Shown: positions 54,898-63,819 of the stretch, in pieces | Position numbering within the stretch: the first letter of the stretch is position 1 | Layout: each line of letters begins with the position of its first letter | Assembly: GCA_020830965.2 (NCBI GenBank) | Contig: JACCFC020000002.1 | Coordinates: 62,001-126,000 of the forward strand | Source of the DNA: Neisseriaceae bacterium TC5R-5 | GTDB taxonomy: Bacteria > Pseudomonadota > Gammaproteobacteria > Burkholderiales > Chromobacteriaceae | DNA: 64,000 nt | Direction of reading: 5' to 3' | Made by a program: the position numbers and the translations under genes | Notes under the pieces: generated by a model | Seen by the model: the letters and a program-made list of their open reading frames with translations, nothing else | What the model was told of the DNA's origin: nothing | Database searches by the model: none

Positions 54898-55348
54898 AAA
54901 AATTGATGGATTAGGTTTGATTCTGCTACGTTTTTGGGTTGGCCAGGAGTTCCTGCAAGCTGGCTATAAAAAACTAAGCGCAGGCCTTCATGCACCTGAC
55001 TGGTTTGCTGGTCTCGATTTTCCTTTTCCACTGTATTTTCTGCCTATCGACATCAACTGGGTCATGGCTGGCTTGGGTGAGGTGGTTCTCAGCCTAGCCC
55101 TCATACTTGGTCTGTGTAGTCGCCTGTCTGCTGCTGGCCTGCTTTTTATAACCTATGTTGCCATTTATACAGTTCATTTCGATTTAGGCTGGGCTGGTTG
55201 GAGTCAGATTGAGACAGGAGCTGGACTTGGTTTCAAACTTCCTGCCATGTTGGCAGTCATGCTATTTGTACTTATTACACAAGGAGCGGGAAAGTACTCG
55301 CTTGATGCAATCATCTACCGTACCCGTTCCCAACACGGTAGCAAGTGA
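54860..55348 (+). CDS. DoxX family inner-membrane protein
   Basis: 162 residues with four predicted spans: LGLILLRFWVGQEFLQAGYK, INWVMAGLGEVVLSLALILG, LSAAGLLFITYVAIYTVHFD and a last LPAMLAVMLFVLITQGAG. This is the DoxX/DUF417-like layout seen in MNIO and HvfD-type operons. The role there is not established; export, electron transfer or thiol chemistry at the membrane are all possible. The ribosome site is weak, so translation may be coupled to the gene before it. Confidence 0.85.
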   Translation: MNFFLSLHAKVSEKIDGLGLILLRFWVGQEFLQAGYKKLSAGLHAPDWFAGLDFPFPLYFLPIDINWVMAGLGEVVLSLALILGLCSRLSAAGLLFITYVAIYTVHFDLGWAGWSQIETGAGLGFKLPAMLAVMLFVLITQGAGKYSLDAIIYRTRSQHGSK

Positions 55349-55354
55349 GATTAC

Positions 55355-55927
55355 ATGAGTAATCCGTTTGCATCTGAACATTTTGCCCGAAAATGGCGCG
55401 GGCCCATGCTTCGCTTTGCTTTACTGCATCTTCAGCCTCGTGAAGAGGCTGAAGATGCAGTACAGGATGCCTTGGCTGCCATGTTGACCATCGACATGGA
55501 TACACTTGGTCAAACTGACCCCAGAAACTATTTGTTTGGCATTCTGCGCAACAAGGTAATTGACCGCTTACGTCAGAAATACCGGCCAGAAATTGGGTAC
55601 AGCGAAGCTTTTCCAGATGATCTCGACAATACGCTTTTTAATGATGGTGGGCATTGGGTCGATGGTGTCGCACCTAGTACCTGGGCGACACCTGATGACA
55701 GGCTTCAGACCGCCCAGTTCTTTGCGGTTTTGGATCTGTGCATCCTCAAACTCCCTCCCAAGCCGGCTCGTGTATTCTCAATGAAAGAATTGCTCGAATG
55801 CGAATCCGAAGAGATATGCACAGTGCTGAACCTCAGTAAATCCGACTATTGGCAGTGCATGAGTCGTGCACGTAAACAAATTCAGTTGTGCTTGAATCAG
55901 AACTGGTTTGAAAGGAGCCCTCCATGA
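55355..55927 (+). CDS. ECF-type RNA polymerase sigma factor
   Basis: 190 residues: region 2 (FARKWRGPMLRFALLHLQPR, EEAEDAVQDALAAML, YLFGILRNKVIDRLRQK) and region 4 (LPPKPARVFSMKELLECESE, then LNLSKSDYWQCMSRARKQIQ). It lies seven bases after doxX and overlaps its small anti-sigma gene by four bases (ATGA). The layout is like the Neisseria sigma-E/MseR locus. It probably autoregulates the precursor operon; cysteines at the region 2-4 linker are noticeable. Confidence 0.93.
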   Translation: MSNPFASEHFARKWRGPMLRFALLHLQPREEAEDAVQDALAAMLTIDMDTLGQTDPRNYLFGILRNKVIDRLRQKYRPEIGYSEAFPDDLDNTLFNDGGHWVDGVAPSTWATPDDRLQTAQFFAVLDLCILKLPPKPARVFSMKELLECESEEICTVLNLSKSDYWQCMSRARKQIQLCLNQNWFERSPP

Positions 55928-56106
55928 TGAACTGCAAAGAGTATATTTTCAAACTGACTTCAGGGCAGCTTGATAAAGCTAGAGGCCTAGAAAAAATTCG
56001 AGCTGCTCTACATCGTCTGATATGTCACCGGTGTCGGGCGTTTACACGAAATAACGATAAAATAAGCGCGCTGCTCAAGGCTCGCCTAAGGCAAATCAGA
56101 GAGTAA
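55924..56106 (+). CDS. Minimal zinc (ZAS) anti-sigma protein
   Basis: 60 residues with MNCKEYIFKLTSGQLD at the start and the zinc motif His30-x3-Cys34-x2-Cys37 (HRLICHRC), the hallmark of ZAS anti-sigma factors that release their ECF sigma on thiol oxidation or metal change. There is no membrane span, so it acts in the cytosol. Four-base coupling to the sigma gene supports the pair. Last gene of the operon; 56107-56208 shows nothing recognisable. Confidence 0.82.
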   Translation: MMNCKEYIFKLTSGQLDKARGLEKIRAALHRLICHRCRAFTRNNDKISALLKARLRQIRE

Positions 56107-56208
56107 TTTTTTCGCCACTTCACTACACACAAGAATGGTTGCAGGGGCTTGGGGGCAGTGGAGCAGAAAATGCACTTAAGGTGTTTGGGAGTGTGCCCAT
56201 GCCGATGC

Positions 56209-56376
56209 TTACTTATCTAAGTTTTTTTGCTTGCCTTCAAAGCGGTAAGACATACGCCAATATTTAGCGCCATTCGGCATGATCCATAAAAACAGGCTGT
56301 TACCGTCGGCTAACTTAATCGGTTTGTTATCAGTAGATGGCTTGGCGTTCTTGATGGCGCTATCGATTAGGGGCAT
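56209..56376 (-). pseudogene. N-terminal stub of a P4-type tyrosine integrase
   Basis: From ATG 56376 the frame reads MPLIDSAIKNAKPSTDNKPI, KLADGNSLFLWIMPNGAKYW, RMSYRFEGKQKNL and then stops. This is the N-terminal arm-binding/DUF4102 part of P4-family integrases, which normally continues with a LGxYP segment and a catalytic domain. All catalytic parts are missing. It points away from tRNA-Arg, 180 bases from it, the usual position of an island integrase. Confidence 0.8.
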
Positions 56377-56489
56377 GTTGGTATTGGCCTTGTGTTGGTA
56401 TTTTTTTGAATTGCTTCTGCTCGATACCAACAAATAGACCAACAAAACTATCGGCTTGCTTAGGCTGTCTTGGGATCGCCCGAGACAAC

Positions 56490-56520
56490 AAAAACCCCGC
56501 AGAGCTATATACAATGCGGG
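56490..56520 (-). terminator. Intrinsic terminator of tRNA-Arg
   Basis: On the minus strand CCCGCA pairs with TGCGGG around a 13-base loop, followed by G and TTTTT. It lies 37 bases beyond the tRNA 3' end. Confidence 0.75.
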
Positions 56521-56556
56521 TCTTAGGCTTATGTCGAATTGATCAGGAAGTGATTT

Positions 56557-56631
56557 TGGTGTCTCCGGCAGGAATCGAACCTGCATCTGCCGCTTAGGAG
56601 GCGGCCGTTCTATCCGTTGAACTACGGTGAC
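56557..56631 (-). tRNA. tRNA-Arg (anticodon CCT)
   Basis: The minus strand folds as a cloverleaf: acceptor GTCACCG/CGGAGAC, D arm GTTC/GAAC, anticodon stem GCCGC/GCGGC with loop CTCCTAA (anticodon CCT, reads AGG), T arm GCAGG-TTCGATT-CCTGC, discriminator A and encoded CCA. The acceptor stem has one A-A mismatch at position 4-69. The neighbouring integrase stub suggests this tRNA served as an attachment site. Confidence 0.95.
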
Positions 56632-56642
56632 GTATTGAGTTG

Positions 56643-57623
56643 TTAAGCGTTGCGTTCTACCGCAAGTTCGGTGAGTTCTAGCAAAGCCTGGCGAGTGGTG
56701 GATTCAGGAATGGGTCCCAAAGCAGCACGGGCCTGCGCAGCAACTTTTAGCGCCTCTTCCCTAGCGTAGTCCAGCGCACCGCAGGATTGTACCGCAGCCA
56801 GCACTTCCTGGAAATGCTCGCGGTTAGCTTGTTCCAAGGCATGACGTACACAGTCGGCGGCGGCAGAGCTGCCTTGACGCATGGTGTAGATAAGCGGTAG
56901 CGTTGGCTTGCCTTCGGCCAAGTCATCACCCAGGCTTTTGCCTATGGTTTCAGCATCGCCGCTGTAGTCCAGTACATCGTCAATAATCTGAAACGCAGTG
57001 CCCAGATACATGCCGTAATCCGCCATGGCCTGTACTTGTTGTACATTGGCACCAGCAATCAGCGCACCCACACGGGCGGCAGCTTCAAACAGTTTGGCAG
57101 TTTTGTATTGGATTACTTGCAGGTATTCGGCTTCGCTGATGCTGGTATTGCCGATATTGAGCAGTTGTAGCACTTCGCCTTCGGCGATGATATTGGTGGC
57201 TGCGGCCATCACTTGCAGAATATCCATATTCTGCGTGGTCACCATCATCTGAAACGCGCGGGTGTAGAGAAAATCACCGACCAGCACGCTGGCAGCGTTG
57301 CCAAACAGGGCATTGGCAGTTTCTCGGCCACGGCGCAGGTCAGATTCATCGACAACATCGTCGTGTAATAAGGTGGCAGTGTGGATGAATTCGATCATCG
57401 CCGCCAGTTCGTACAGATGGGCACCGTCATAGCCCAGAGCGCGACCGGATAACAGCGTCAGCGCTGGTCGCAGGCGTTTGCCACCGGCAGAGATAATGTA
57501 GCTTGCCACTTGGCGGATCAGGGCAACATCGGAATGCAAACGGTCGCGAATAACGCGATCTACCGCCTGCATATCATCGGCGATCAGGGTTCGAAAAAGC
57601 GGGGTGGACACGTTATCAACCAA
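56643..57623 (-). CDS. ispB: Octaprenyl (polyprenyl) diphosphate synthase
   Basis: 326 residues of the trans-isoprenyl diphosphate synthase family: first aspartate-rich motif DDVVD at 88-92 (LLHDDVVDESDLRRG), second DDVLD at 215-219 (IIDDVLDYSGD), and GDFLYTRAFQMM. It makes the ubiquinone side chain. Divergent from rplU, the usual ispB/rplU-rpmA-obgE arrangement of proteobacteria. Chain length is not predictable with certainty from sequence alone. Confidence 0.93.
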   Translation of the reverse strand: MVDNVSTPLFRTLIADDMQAVDRVIRDRLHSDVALIRQVASYIISAGGKRLRPALTLLSGRALGYDGAHLYELAAMIEFIHTATLLHDDVVDESDLRRGRETANALFGNAASVLVGDFLYTRAFQMMVTTQNMDILQVMAAATNIIAEGEVLQLLNIGNTSISEAEYLQVIQYKTAKLFEAAARVGALIAGANVQQVQAMADYGMYLGTAFQIIDDVLDYSGDAETIGKSLGDDLAEGKPTLPLIYTMRQGSSAAADCVRHALEQANREHFQEVLAAVQSCGALDYAREEALKVAAQARAALGPIPESTTRQALLELTELAVERNA

Positions 57624-57717
57624 TATATAGAGGGCGCACCAAAGCGGCGAATACTACCAGAAAAGTCAGCGAGCCGGCTATGTGTGCGTGAGGCTTCGGG
57701 CTAAGTGGATGAAATTA

Positions 57718-57746
57718 TTGACTACTTTGGCATCCATCTGTATAGT
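57718..57746 (+). promoter_or_regulatory. Sigma-70 promoter of rplU
   Basis: TTGACT (57718-57723), 17-base spacer, TATAGT (57741-57746): near consensus. Transcription would start around 57753, about 48 bases before rplU. Confidence 0.8.
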
Positions 57747-57747
57747 T

Positions 57748-57785
57748 CCGCGTTCTCTTTTCGCGCTATCGCGGGAAGGTTTTTT
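57748..57785 (+). promoter_or_regulatory. Hairpin with T-run in the rplU leader
   Basis: CCGCG (57748-57752) can pair with CGCGG (57770-57774), with further GC pairing inside, and six T residues follow at 57780-57785 just before AGGAG. It is terminator-like and could be a leader that autoregulates L21/L27 synthesis. Confidence 0.4.
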
Positions 57786-57800
57786 CAGGAGCTTATGCGA

Positions 57801-58112
57801 ATGTATGCGGTCATAAAAACCGGCGGTAAGCAGTACAAAGTTACCGTTGGTGAAAAACTTAAAGTAGAACAGATACCTGCAGACGTCGACGGCCAAATCG
57901 TACTCGAAGAAGTGCTGATGATTGCTGACGGTGCACAGGTGGTGGTAGGTGCTCCTCTGATAGCCGGTGCGAATGTGAAGGCTACAGTTGTGTCCCACGG
58001 TCGTGGCGATAAGATCCGCATCTTCAAGATGCGTCGTCGTAAGCACTACCAGAAACATCAGGGTCATCGTCAAAACTTCACCGAAATCCGCATTGACGCG
58101 ATTTCGCAGTAA
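57801..58112 (+). CDS. rplU: 50S ribosomal protein L21
   Basis: 103 residues from ATG 57801 ([20 protein letters not shown]), exactly the usual length; AGGAG is nine bases upstream. An ATG six bases earlier is too close to the ribosome site. The conserved end [20 protein letters not shown] is present. Co-transcribed with rpmA. Confidence 0.98.
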   Translation: MYAVIKTGGKQYKVTVGEKLKVEQIPADVDGQIVLEEVLMIADGAQVVVGAPLIAGANVKATVVSHGRGDKIRIFKMRRRKHYQKHQGHRQNFTEIRIDAISQ

Positions 58113-58125
58113 GGATTAAGCAAAC

Positions 58126-58401
58126 ATGGCACACAAAAAAGCAGGCGGCAGTTCGCGTAACGGCCGCGACTCAGAATCGAAACGCCTTGGCGTAAAGGTT
58201 TATGGCAGCGAGTTGATTCCCGCTGGTTCCATCATCGTTCGTCAGCGTGGCACCAAGTTCCACGCCGGTGAGAATGTTGGTCAGGGCAAGGATCACACTT
58301 TGTTCGCTAAAGTGGATGGTTATGTTGAATTTATCGTTAAAGGTGCGTTGAAGCGCAAAACCGTTAACGTTGTTCCTTATACCGGTGTAGACGGCGAATA
58401 A
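58126..58401 (+). CDS. rpmA: 50S ribosomal protein L27
   Basis: 91 residues opening [20 protein letters not shown] with [20 protein letters not shown], the L27 signature. L27 reaches the peptidyl transferase centre. It follows rplU by 13 bases and ends in a strong terminator. Confidence 0.98.
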   Translation: MAHKKAGGSSRNGRDSESKRLGVKVYGSELIPAGSIIVRQRGTKFHAGENVGQGKDHTLFAKVDGYVEFIVKGALKRKTVNVVPYTGVDGE

Positions 58402-58421
58402 TTCGCTTTCTATCGAACAAG

Positions 58422-58451
58422 AAAGCCCTATCCTGCGATAGGGCTTTTTTT
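58422..58451 (+). terminator. Intrinsic terminator after rpmA
   Basis: AAAGCCCTATC pairs with GATAGGGCTTT around CTGC, followed by a T-run. Confidence 0.95.
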
Positions 58452-58524
58452 GTATATCTTACGAGGGGCAAGGCGTGAGGGTGTGCTGTGTTGCGCACGC
58501 TGAGGCCTGACTCCTCGTCAATGA

Positions 58525-59691
<1,167 letters not shown>

Positions 59692-59865
59692 GAAGCCCCC
59701 CAAAAGCTGGGGCCATGCGCAGTAAGAACCGCGCTGGCCCTGGCTATTATTGCCACGCACTGTTCTAAACTTTCATTCATCCAAGCCCTCCATCAGACCT
59801 TAGCCTAGCCAATAACAATAAGAACAACGGAGTCCTACCGCATCTTGTTTTTACGAACGAATAAA

Positions 59866-59879
59866 GTGCTATTTAGCAC
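59866..59879. repeat. 14-base palindrome upstream of mltG
   Basis: GTGCTA-TT-TAGCAC is a perfect palindrome directly before a TTGACT (59882-59887). It may be an operator at a promoter, but no good -10 follows at normal spacing. The rest of 59692-59997 shows no gene. Confidence 0.3.
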
Positions 59880-59997
59880 GGTTGACTTTTGCATAAAATG
59901 GCCGATTTGCACGGCTAGTCATTGGTACCCGTGACTGTGGCTTGCTGGTATCATGCGGCATGCTGCTTTTGGCTCAACTACTCCCTTCCTACCCACG

Positions 59998-60990
59998 ATG
60001 AAAATACTGTTACGCTTACTGGCGCTTAGCCTGCTATTAGCCACGCTGTGGTTGGGTTGGGTGTTGGTGGTGCCGGTCAATTTGCCGCCAACCGGTTATC
60101 AGTTACTGGTTAGCCCTAAATACAGCTTACATCAGGTGGCACGTGTTTTAGCGAAGGATGGCGTGATCCGCAATCGCTATGTATTAGTTATTTTGGCTAG
60201 GTTGCGCACTCAAGATCGTAAAGTCAAAGCAGGTTTATATCGTTTTGAGGGTAGTGTTTCTATGTTAGCTATTCTCAAACGTCTAAATGATGGCCACCCC
60301 GATCAAGCCAGTGTCACCGTGATTGAAGGCTGGCGCTTTAAACAGTTTCGTCAGGAAGTAGAACGCCACCCGGATATACAGGCCAGCGCCCGTAGCTGGA
60401 GTGATACTCAGATCATGCAGCAACTGGGACTCAGTTCCTCTCAGGCAGAGGGAATGTTTTTCCCTACCACCTATTTATTTGTACCGGGCAGCAATGATAT
60501 TGCCCTTTACCAACAAGCTGCCAATGCCATGCAGCAGCAATTGAATACTGCCTGGGAAACTCGCGATAGCGACTTGCCCTATAGCGTGCCTTATGACTTG
60601 CTCATCATGGCGAGCCTGATTGAAAAAGAAACCGCACACGAGGCCGACAGAGGCATGGTTGCCTCTGTTTTTGTCAATCGACTAAGACAGGGCATGCGAC
60701 TGCAAACCGACCCCACCGTGATTTATGGCATGGGAGAATTATACCAAGGCAATATCAGCAAAGCCGATTTACGCCGCGACACCCCTTACAATACTTACAC
60801 CCGTGCCGGCTTGCCGCCTACCCCGATTGCCTTACCAGGAAGAGCCGCACTAGAAGCCGCCGCCAAACCAACCCCATCCAGCGCCTTATATTTCGTCGCC
60901 AAGGGCGGGGGACGCTCGCAGTTTTCCAATAATCTGGAAGAGCATAACCAGGCGGTACGCAAATATATTTTAAAGAAAGGAAAGCCATGA
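59998..60990 (+). CDS. mltG: Endolytic murein transglycosylase MltG (YceG-like)
   Basis: 330 residues from ATG 59998, chosen because a membrane anchor follows at once (MKILLRLLALSLLLATLWLG); an ATG at 59953 is possible and neither has a clear ribosome site. A LysM-like region (VSPKYSLHQVARVLAKDGVI, LYRFEGSVSMLAILKRLNDG) precedes the catalytic YceG domain with MASLIEKETAHEADRGMVAS (catalytic Glu), QTDPTVIYG and YNTYTRAGLPPTPIALPG. It cleaves nascent glycan strands. It overlaps tmk by four bases. Confidence 0.95.
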   Translation: MKILLRLLALSLLLATLWLGWVLVVPVNLPPTGYQLLVSPKYSLHQVARVLAKDGVIRNRYVLVILARLRTQDRKVKAGLYRFEGSVSMLAILKRLNDGHPDQASVTVIEGWRFKQFRQEVERHPDIQASARSWSDTQIMQQLGLSSSQAEGMFFPTTYLFVPGSNDIALYQQAANAMQQQLNTAWETRDSDLPYSVPYDLLIMASLIEKETAHEADRGMVASVFVNRLRQGMRLQTDPTVIYGMGELYQGNISKADLRRDTPYNTYTRAGLPPTPIALPGRAALEAAAKPTPSSALYFVAKGGGRSQFSNNLEEHNQAVRKYILKKGKP

Positions 60991-61634
60991 ACCGCGATCA
61001 CTATATCCGCCGCCCACCAGGACGGTTCATTACGCTGGAAGGTATAGATGGTGCCGGCAAAAGCACCCATATCCCCTTTATTCGTGACTGGTTGGCCACC
61101 CGCCAAATAGAGGCCGTGTTTACCCGTGAACCTGGCGGCACCCCCGTAGGTGAGCGGATTCGCGAATTACTTCTAGCCGTCGATACCGAAGCCTCGCTGG
61201 ATACCGAAACCCTGCTGATGTTTGCCTCGCGGCAACAACTACTGGACAGCGTGATCAAGCCCGCACTGGAGGCAGGCAAATGGTTGGTTTCCGACCGTTT
61301 TACTGACTCCACTTTTGCTTTCCAGGGTGGGGGTCGTGGCGTACCACATCAACGTATTCAGGCGCTGGAACAATGGGTACAGCAAGGCTTGCAACCTGAT
61401 CTAACCATTCTGTTTGACCTGCCACTCGAAGTTGCCGCCGCCCGCATGTCACAAGGTAACACCCGCGATCGCTTTGAACGGGAGCATGCCGACTTCCACG
61501 CCCGCGTCCGCGTAGCCTATCAACAACGCGCAGCAGGACAAGCCCGTTTTGTGGTGCTTGATGCCGAACGCAGCATTAGTGCCATTCAAGCCGATATTGC
61601 TGGCTGTCTACAATGTCTGTTGGATATGGCCTGA
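60987..61634 (+). CDS. tmk: Thymidylate kinase
   Basis: 215 residues; P-loop GIDGAGKST at 19-27, FTREPGGTPVGERIRELLL, DRFTDSTFAFQGGGRG. It phosphorylates dTMP to dTDP. The mltG-tmk-holB order is the standard proteobacterial cluster, with overlaps at both ends. Confidence 0.97.
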   Translation: MNRDHYIRRPPGRFITLEGIDGAGKSTHIPFIRDWLATRQIEAVFTREPGGTPVGERIRELLLAVDTEASLDTETLLMFASRQQLLDSVIKPALEAGKWLVSDRFTDSTFAFQGGGRGVPHQRIQALEQWVQQGLQPDLTILFDLPLEVAAARMSQGNTRDRFEREHADFHARVRVAYQQRAAGQARFVVLDAERSISAIQADIAGCLQCLLDMA

Positions 61635-62641
61635 TGCTCTACCCCTGGCAACTGGACGATTGGCGACGCCTGAACAAGGAGCGCCAACGTCTGCCTAATG
61701 CCTGGCTTTTTACCGGTGCCATCGGCATCGGCAAACGGCAGTTTGCCGAACATCTGGCGCAATCTTTGTTGTGTGAACAGCCACAAGCCGACTATCAGCC
61801 CTGCGGTCAATGTCAGGCTTGCCACTGGTATCTGCAACAAAGCCACCCGGACTTCCGCCTGCTCAGCCCACACAATGATGACGAGGACGAGGCTAAAGAC
61901 AGTAAATCCACTCGTAAACTGCCCATTATCAAAATTGAGGCGGTACGGGCTATTCTGGATTTCGCCCACCTCAGCGCACATCGCAGCGGTCAGCGTGTGG
62001 TGCTATTAAGCCCGGCAGAAAGCCTCAATCTGGCTGCGGCCAATGCTCTGCTAAAAATGCTGGAAGAGCCACCACCCGGATTATTGTTTTTGCTATTGGC
62101 TCATACACCGCAACGTTTGCTACCCACCATACGCAGCCGCTGCCGGCAATTTCCATTAACACGCCCTAATGCCGAGCAAGCACTCAGTTGGCTGCAACAA
62201 CAAGGCGTGGCAGATGCTAAGCTGGAACTAGCGCATCACGGTGGCACCCCTCTGTTTGAACACGACCAGGCCTTAAGCAACCTGCGTACTCAGTTTATTC
62301 AGGGACTGGCGCAGCCGGGTCTGGCAAAAGCGCTGCACTTGGCCGAACTGGTAGACAAACAGAAGCTGGCATTAAGCGTGCCGCTGAACTGGCTAATGAA
62401 ATGGCTGCACGATCTGGCAAGTTATAAACTGACGGCACAAATCCGCTATCATCCAGATCAACAAGCTACACTGAATACCTTAAGCCAGCGTACCGACATG
62501 GTGCAATTGATGGCCTGCCAGCAAATGTTGAACCAGTTGGCACCCTATGGCCAGCATACATTGAACACTCGCTTGCAATTAGAGGCGCTACTGATGGATT
62601 ACCTGAAGATTTTTGCCAGCCCTCAACCTGCAGCAAACTAA
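61634..62641 (+). CDS. holB: DNA polymerase III delta' subunit
   Basis: 335 residues from ATG 61634 (MLYPWQLDDWRRL), which overlaps the tmk stop as TGATG; ATG 61613 is in frame too. It has a degenerate P-loop (GAIGIGKRQ), the zinc cysteines CGQCQAC, and the clamp-loader segments NALLKMLEEPPPGLLFLLLA and TIRSRCRQFPL (SRC motif). Part of the clamp loader that loads the beta sliding clamp. Confidence 0.95.
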   Translation: MLYPWQLDDWRRLNKERQRLPNAWLFTGAIGIGKRQFAEHLAQSLLCEQPQADYQPCGQCQACHWYLQQSHPDFRLLSPHNDDEDEAKDSKSTRKLPIIKIEAVRAILDFAHLSAHRSGQRVVLLSPAESLNLAAANALLKMLEEPPPGLLFLLLAHTPQRLLPTIRSRCRQFPLTRPNAEQALSWLQQQGVADAKLELAHHGGTPLFEHDQALSNLRTQFIQGLAQPGLAKALHLAELVDKQKLALSVPLNWLMKWLHDLASYKLTAQIRYHPDQQATLNTLSQRTDMVQLMACQQMLNQLAPYGQHTLNTRLQLEALLMDYLKIFASPQPAAN

Positions 62642-62653
62642 GGAGAGCACTGA

Positions 62654-63022
62654 ATGGATCAAACTAACGATCAAAATACCGCACCACGACCCAGTGTGCT
62701 CTCCTTACATATTAAAGAACGCAGCGCGCTGTTTGCTGCCTATATGCCCTTCTTGCGTTATGGCGGTATTTTTGTACCCAGCACCAAAGAAATGAAACTG
62801 GGTGAAGAAGTTTTTCTACTGCTCACACTAATGGAAGACCCACAAAAAATTGCCGTGCAAAGCAAAATTGTTTGGGTCACCCCTGCCGGGGCTAATGGTA
62901 GCCGTGTCCAGGGCGTAGGCGTGGAATTTGGCGACAGCGAAATCGGCAAACAAGCCAAAAACACCATAGAAGGGCTGCTGGGCGGTATTCTCAACTCCAG
63001 CCGCCCTACTCATACCATGTAA
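62654..63022 (+). CDS. pilZ: PilZ domain protein
   Basis: 122 residues after AAGGAG. PSVLSLHIKERSALFAAYMP, FLRYGGIFVPSTKEMKLGEE and NTIEGLLGGILNS match PilZ of the type IV pilus class found downstream of holB in betaproteobacteria. This type lacks the RxxxR c-di-GMP motif at its N-terminus and regulates pilus biogenesis through PilB/FimX-like partners. Confidence 0.9.
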   Translation: MDQTNDQNTAPRPSVLSLHIKERSALFAAYMPFLRYGGIFVPSTKEMKLGEEVFLLLTLMEDPQKIAVQSKIVWVTPAGANGSRVQGVGVEFGDSEIGKQAKNTIEGLLGGILNSSRPTHTM

Positions 63023-63033
63023 GCTCATCACCT

Positions 63034-63819
63034 ATGTTTATTGATTCACACTGCCATATCAACTTCCCCGAACTAGCCGAACGCATGCCGGAAGTGCTGG
63101 CCAATATGCAGGCCAAACAGGTTAGCCATGCACTGGTGATCGGCGTCAGTCGCCCCAAATATCCACAAGTGCTGAGTCTGGCAGAAAACCATGCCAATCT
63201 GTACGCAACGGTTGGCATCCATCCGGACGACCCGGACGCAGAAGAATACAGCGAAGACGAGCTGGTCGAACTCGCCCGCCACCCGCGCGTTGTCGGGATT
63301 GGTGAAACCGGCCTGGACTATCACTGGTGCAAGGGTGATCTGACTTGGCAACACCAGCGCTTTCGTACCCATATCCGCGCCGCCAAACGCGCCCGGCTGC
63401 CGCTAGTGATCCACACCCGCGAATCTGCCGTCGATACCATACGCATGCTGCAAGAGGAGCAAGCTGCCGAATGTGGTGGCGTGATGCACTGCTTTACCGA
63501 AAGCTGGGAAGTAGCCCAACAAGCACTTGAGCTTGGCTTCTATATCTCTTTGTCCGGTATCGTCACCTTCAAAAATGCCACACAGGTCAAAGAAGTCGCA
63601 CGTCTGGTACCGCTGGAACGCCTGCTGATTGAAACCGACTCGCCCTTTCTGGCACCAGTACCCTATCGCGGTAAAGTGAATGAGCCCGCCTATGTACGCC
63701 ACGTGGCCGAGCACATCGCCGAACTACGCGGCATCAGCCTGGCAGACGTCGCCCAAGCCACCACGGCCAACTTCTTCCGCCTGTTCAGCAAAGTCCCCCC
63801 TCCAGCGGAGGCCGCTTGA
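63034..63819 (+). CDS. TatD family metal-dependent hydrolase
   Basis: 261 residues. MFIDSHCHINFPEL carries the HxH metal motif, GETGLDYHW the bridging Glu, then HTRESAVDTIRMLQEE, MHCFTESW and ETDSPFLAPVPYRGKVNEPA. Family members are 3'-5' exonucleases or D-aminoacyl-tRNA deacylase-like enzymes; YcfH is the usual relative next to holB. Its stop overlaps the next gene (TTGA). Confidence 0.93.
   Translation: MFIDSHCHINFPELAERMPEVLANMQAKQVSHALVIGVSRPKYPQVLSLAENHANLYATVGIHPDDPDAEEYSEDELVELARHPRVVGIGETGLDYHWCKGDLTWQHQRFRTHIRAAKRARLPLVIHTRESAVDTIRMLQEEQAAECGGVMHCFTESWEVAQQALELGFYISLSGIVTFKNATQVKEVARLVPLERLLIETDSPFLAPVPYRGKVNEPAYVRHVAEHIAELRGISLADVAQATTANFFRLFSKVPPPAEAA

Noticed and set aside
56377-56586. 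70-codon upstream extension of the integrase stub frame
   Set aside because: It overlaps the tRNA-Arg gene and terminator; the integrase family starts at MPLIDSAIKNAK.
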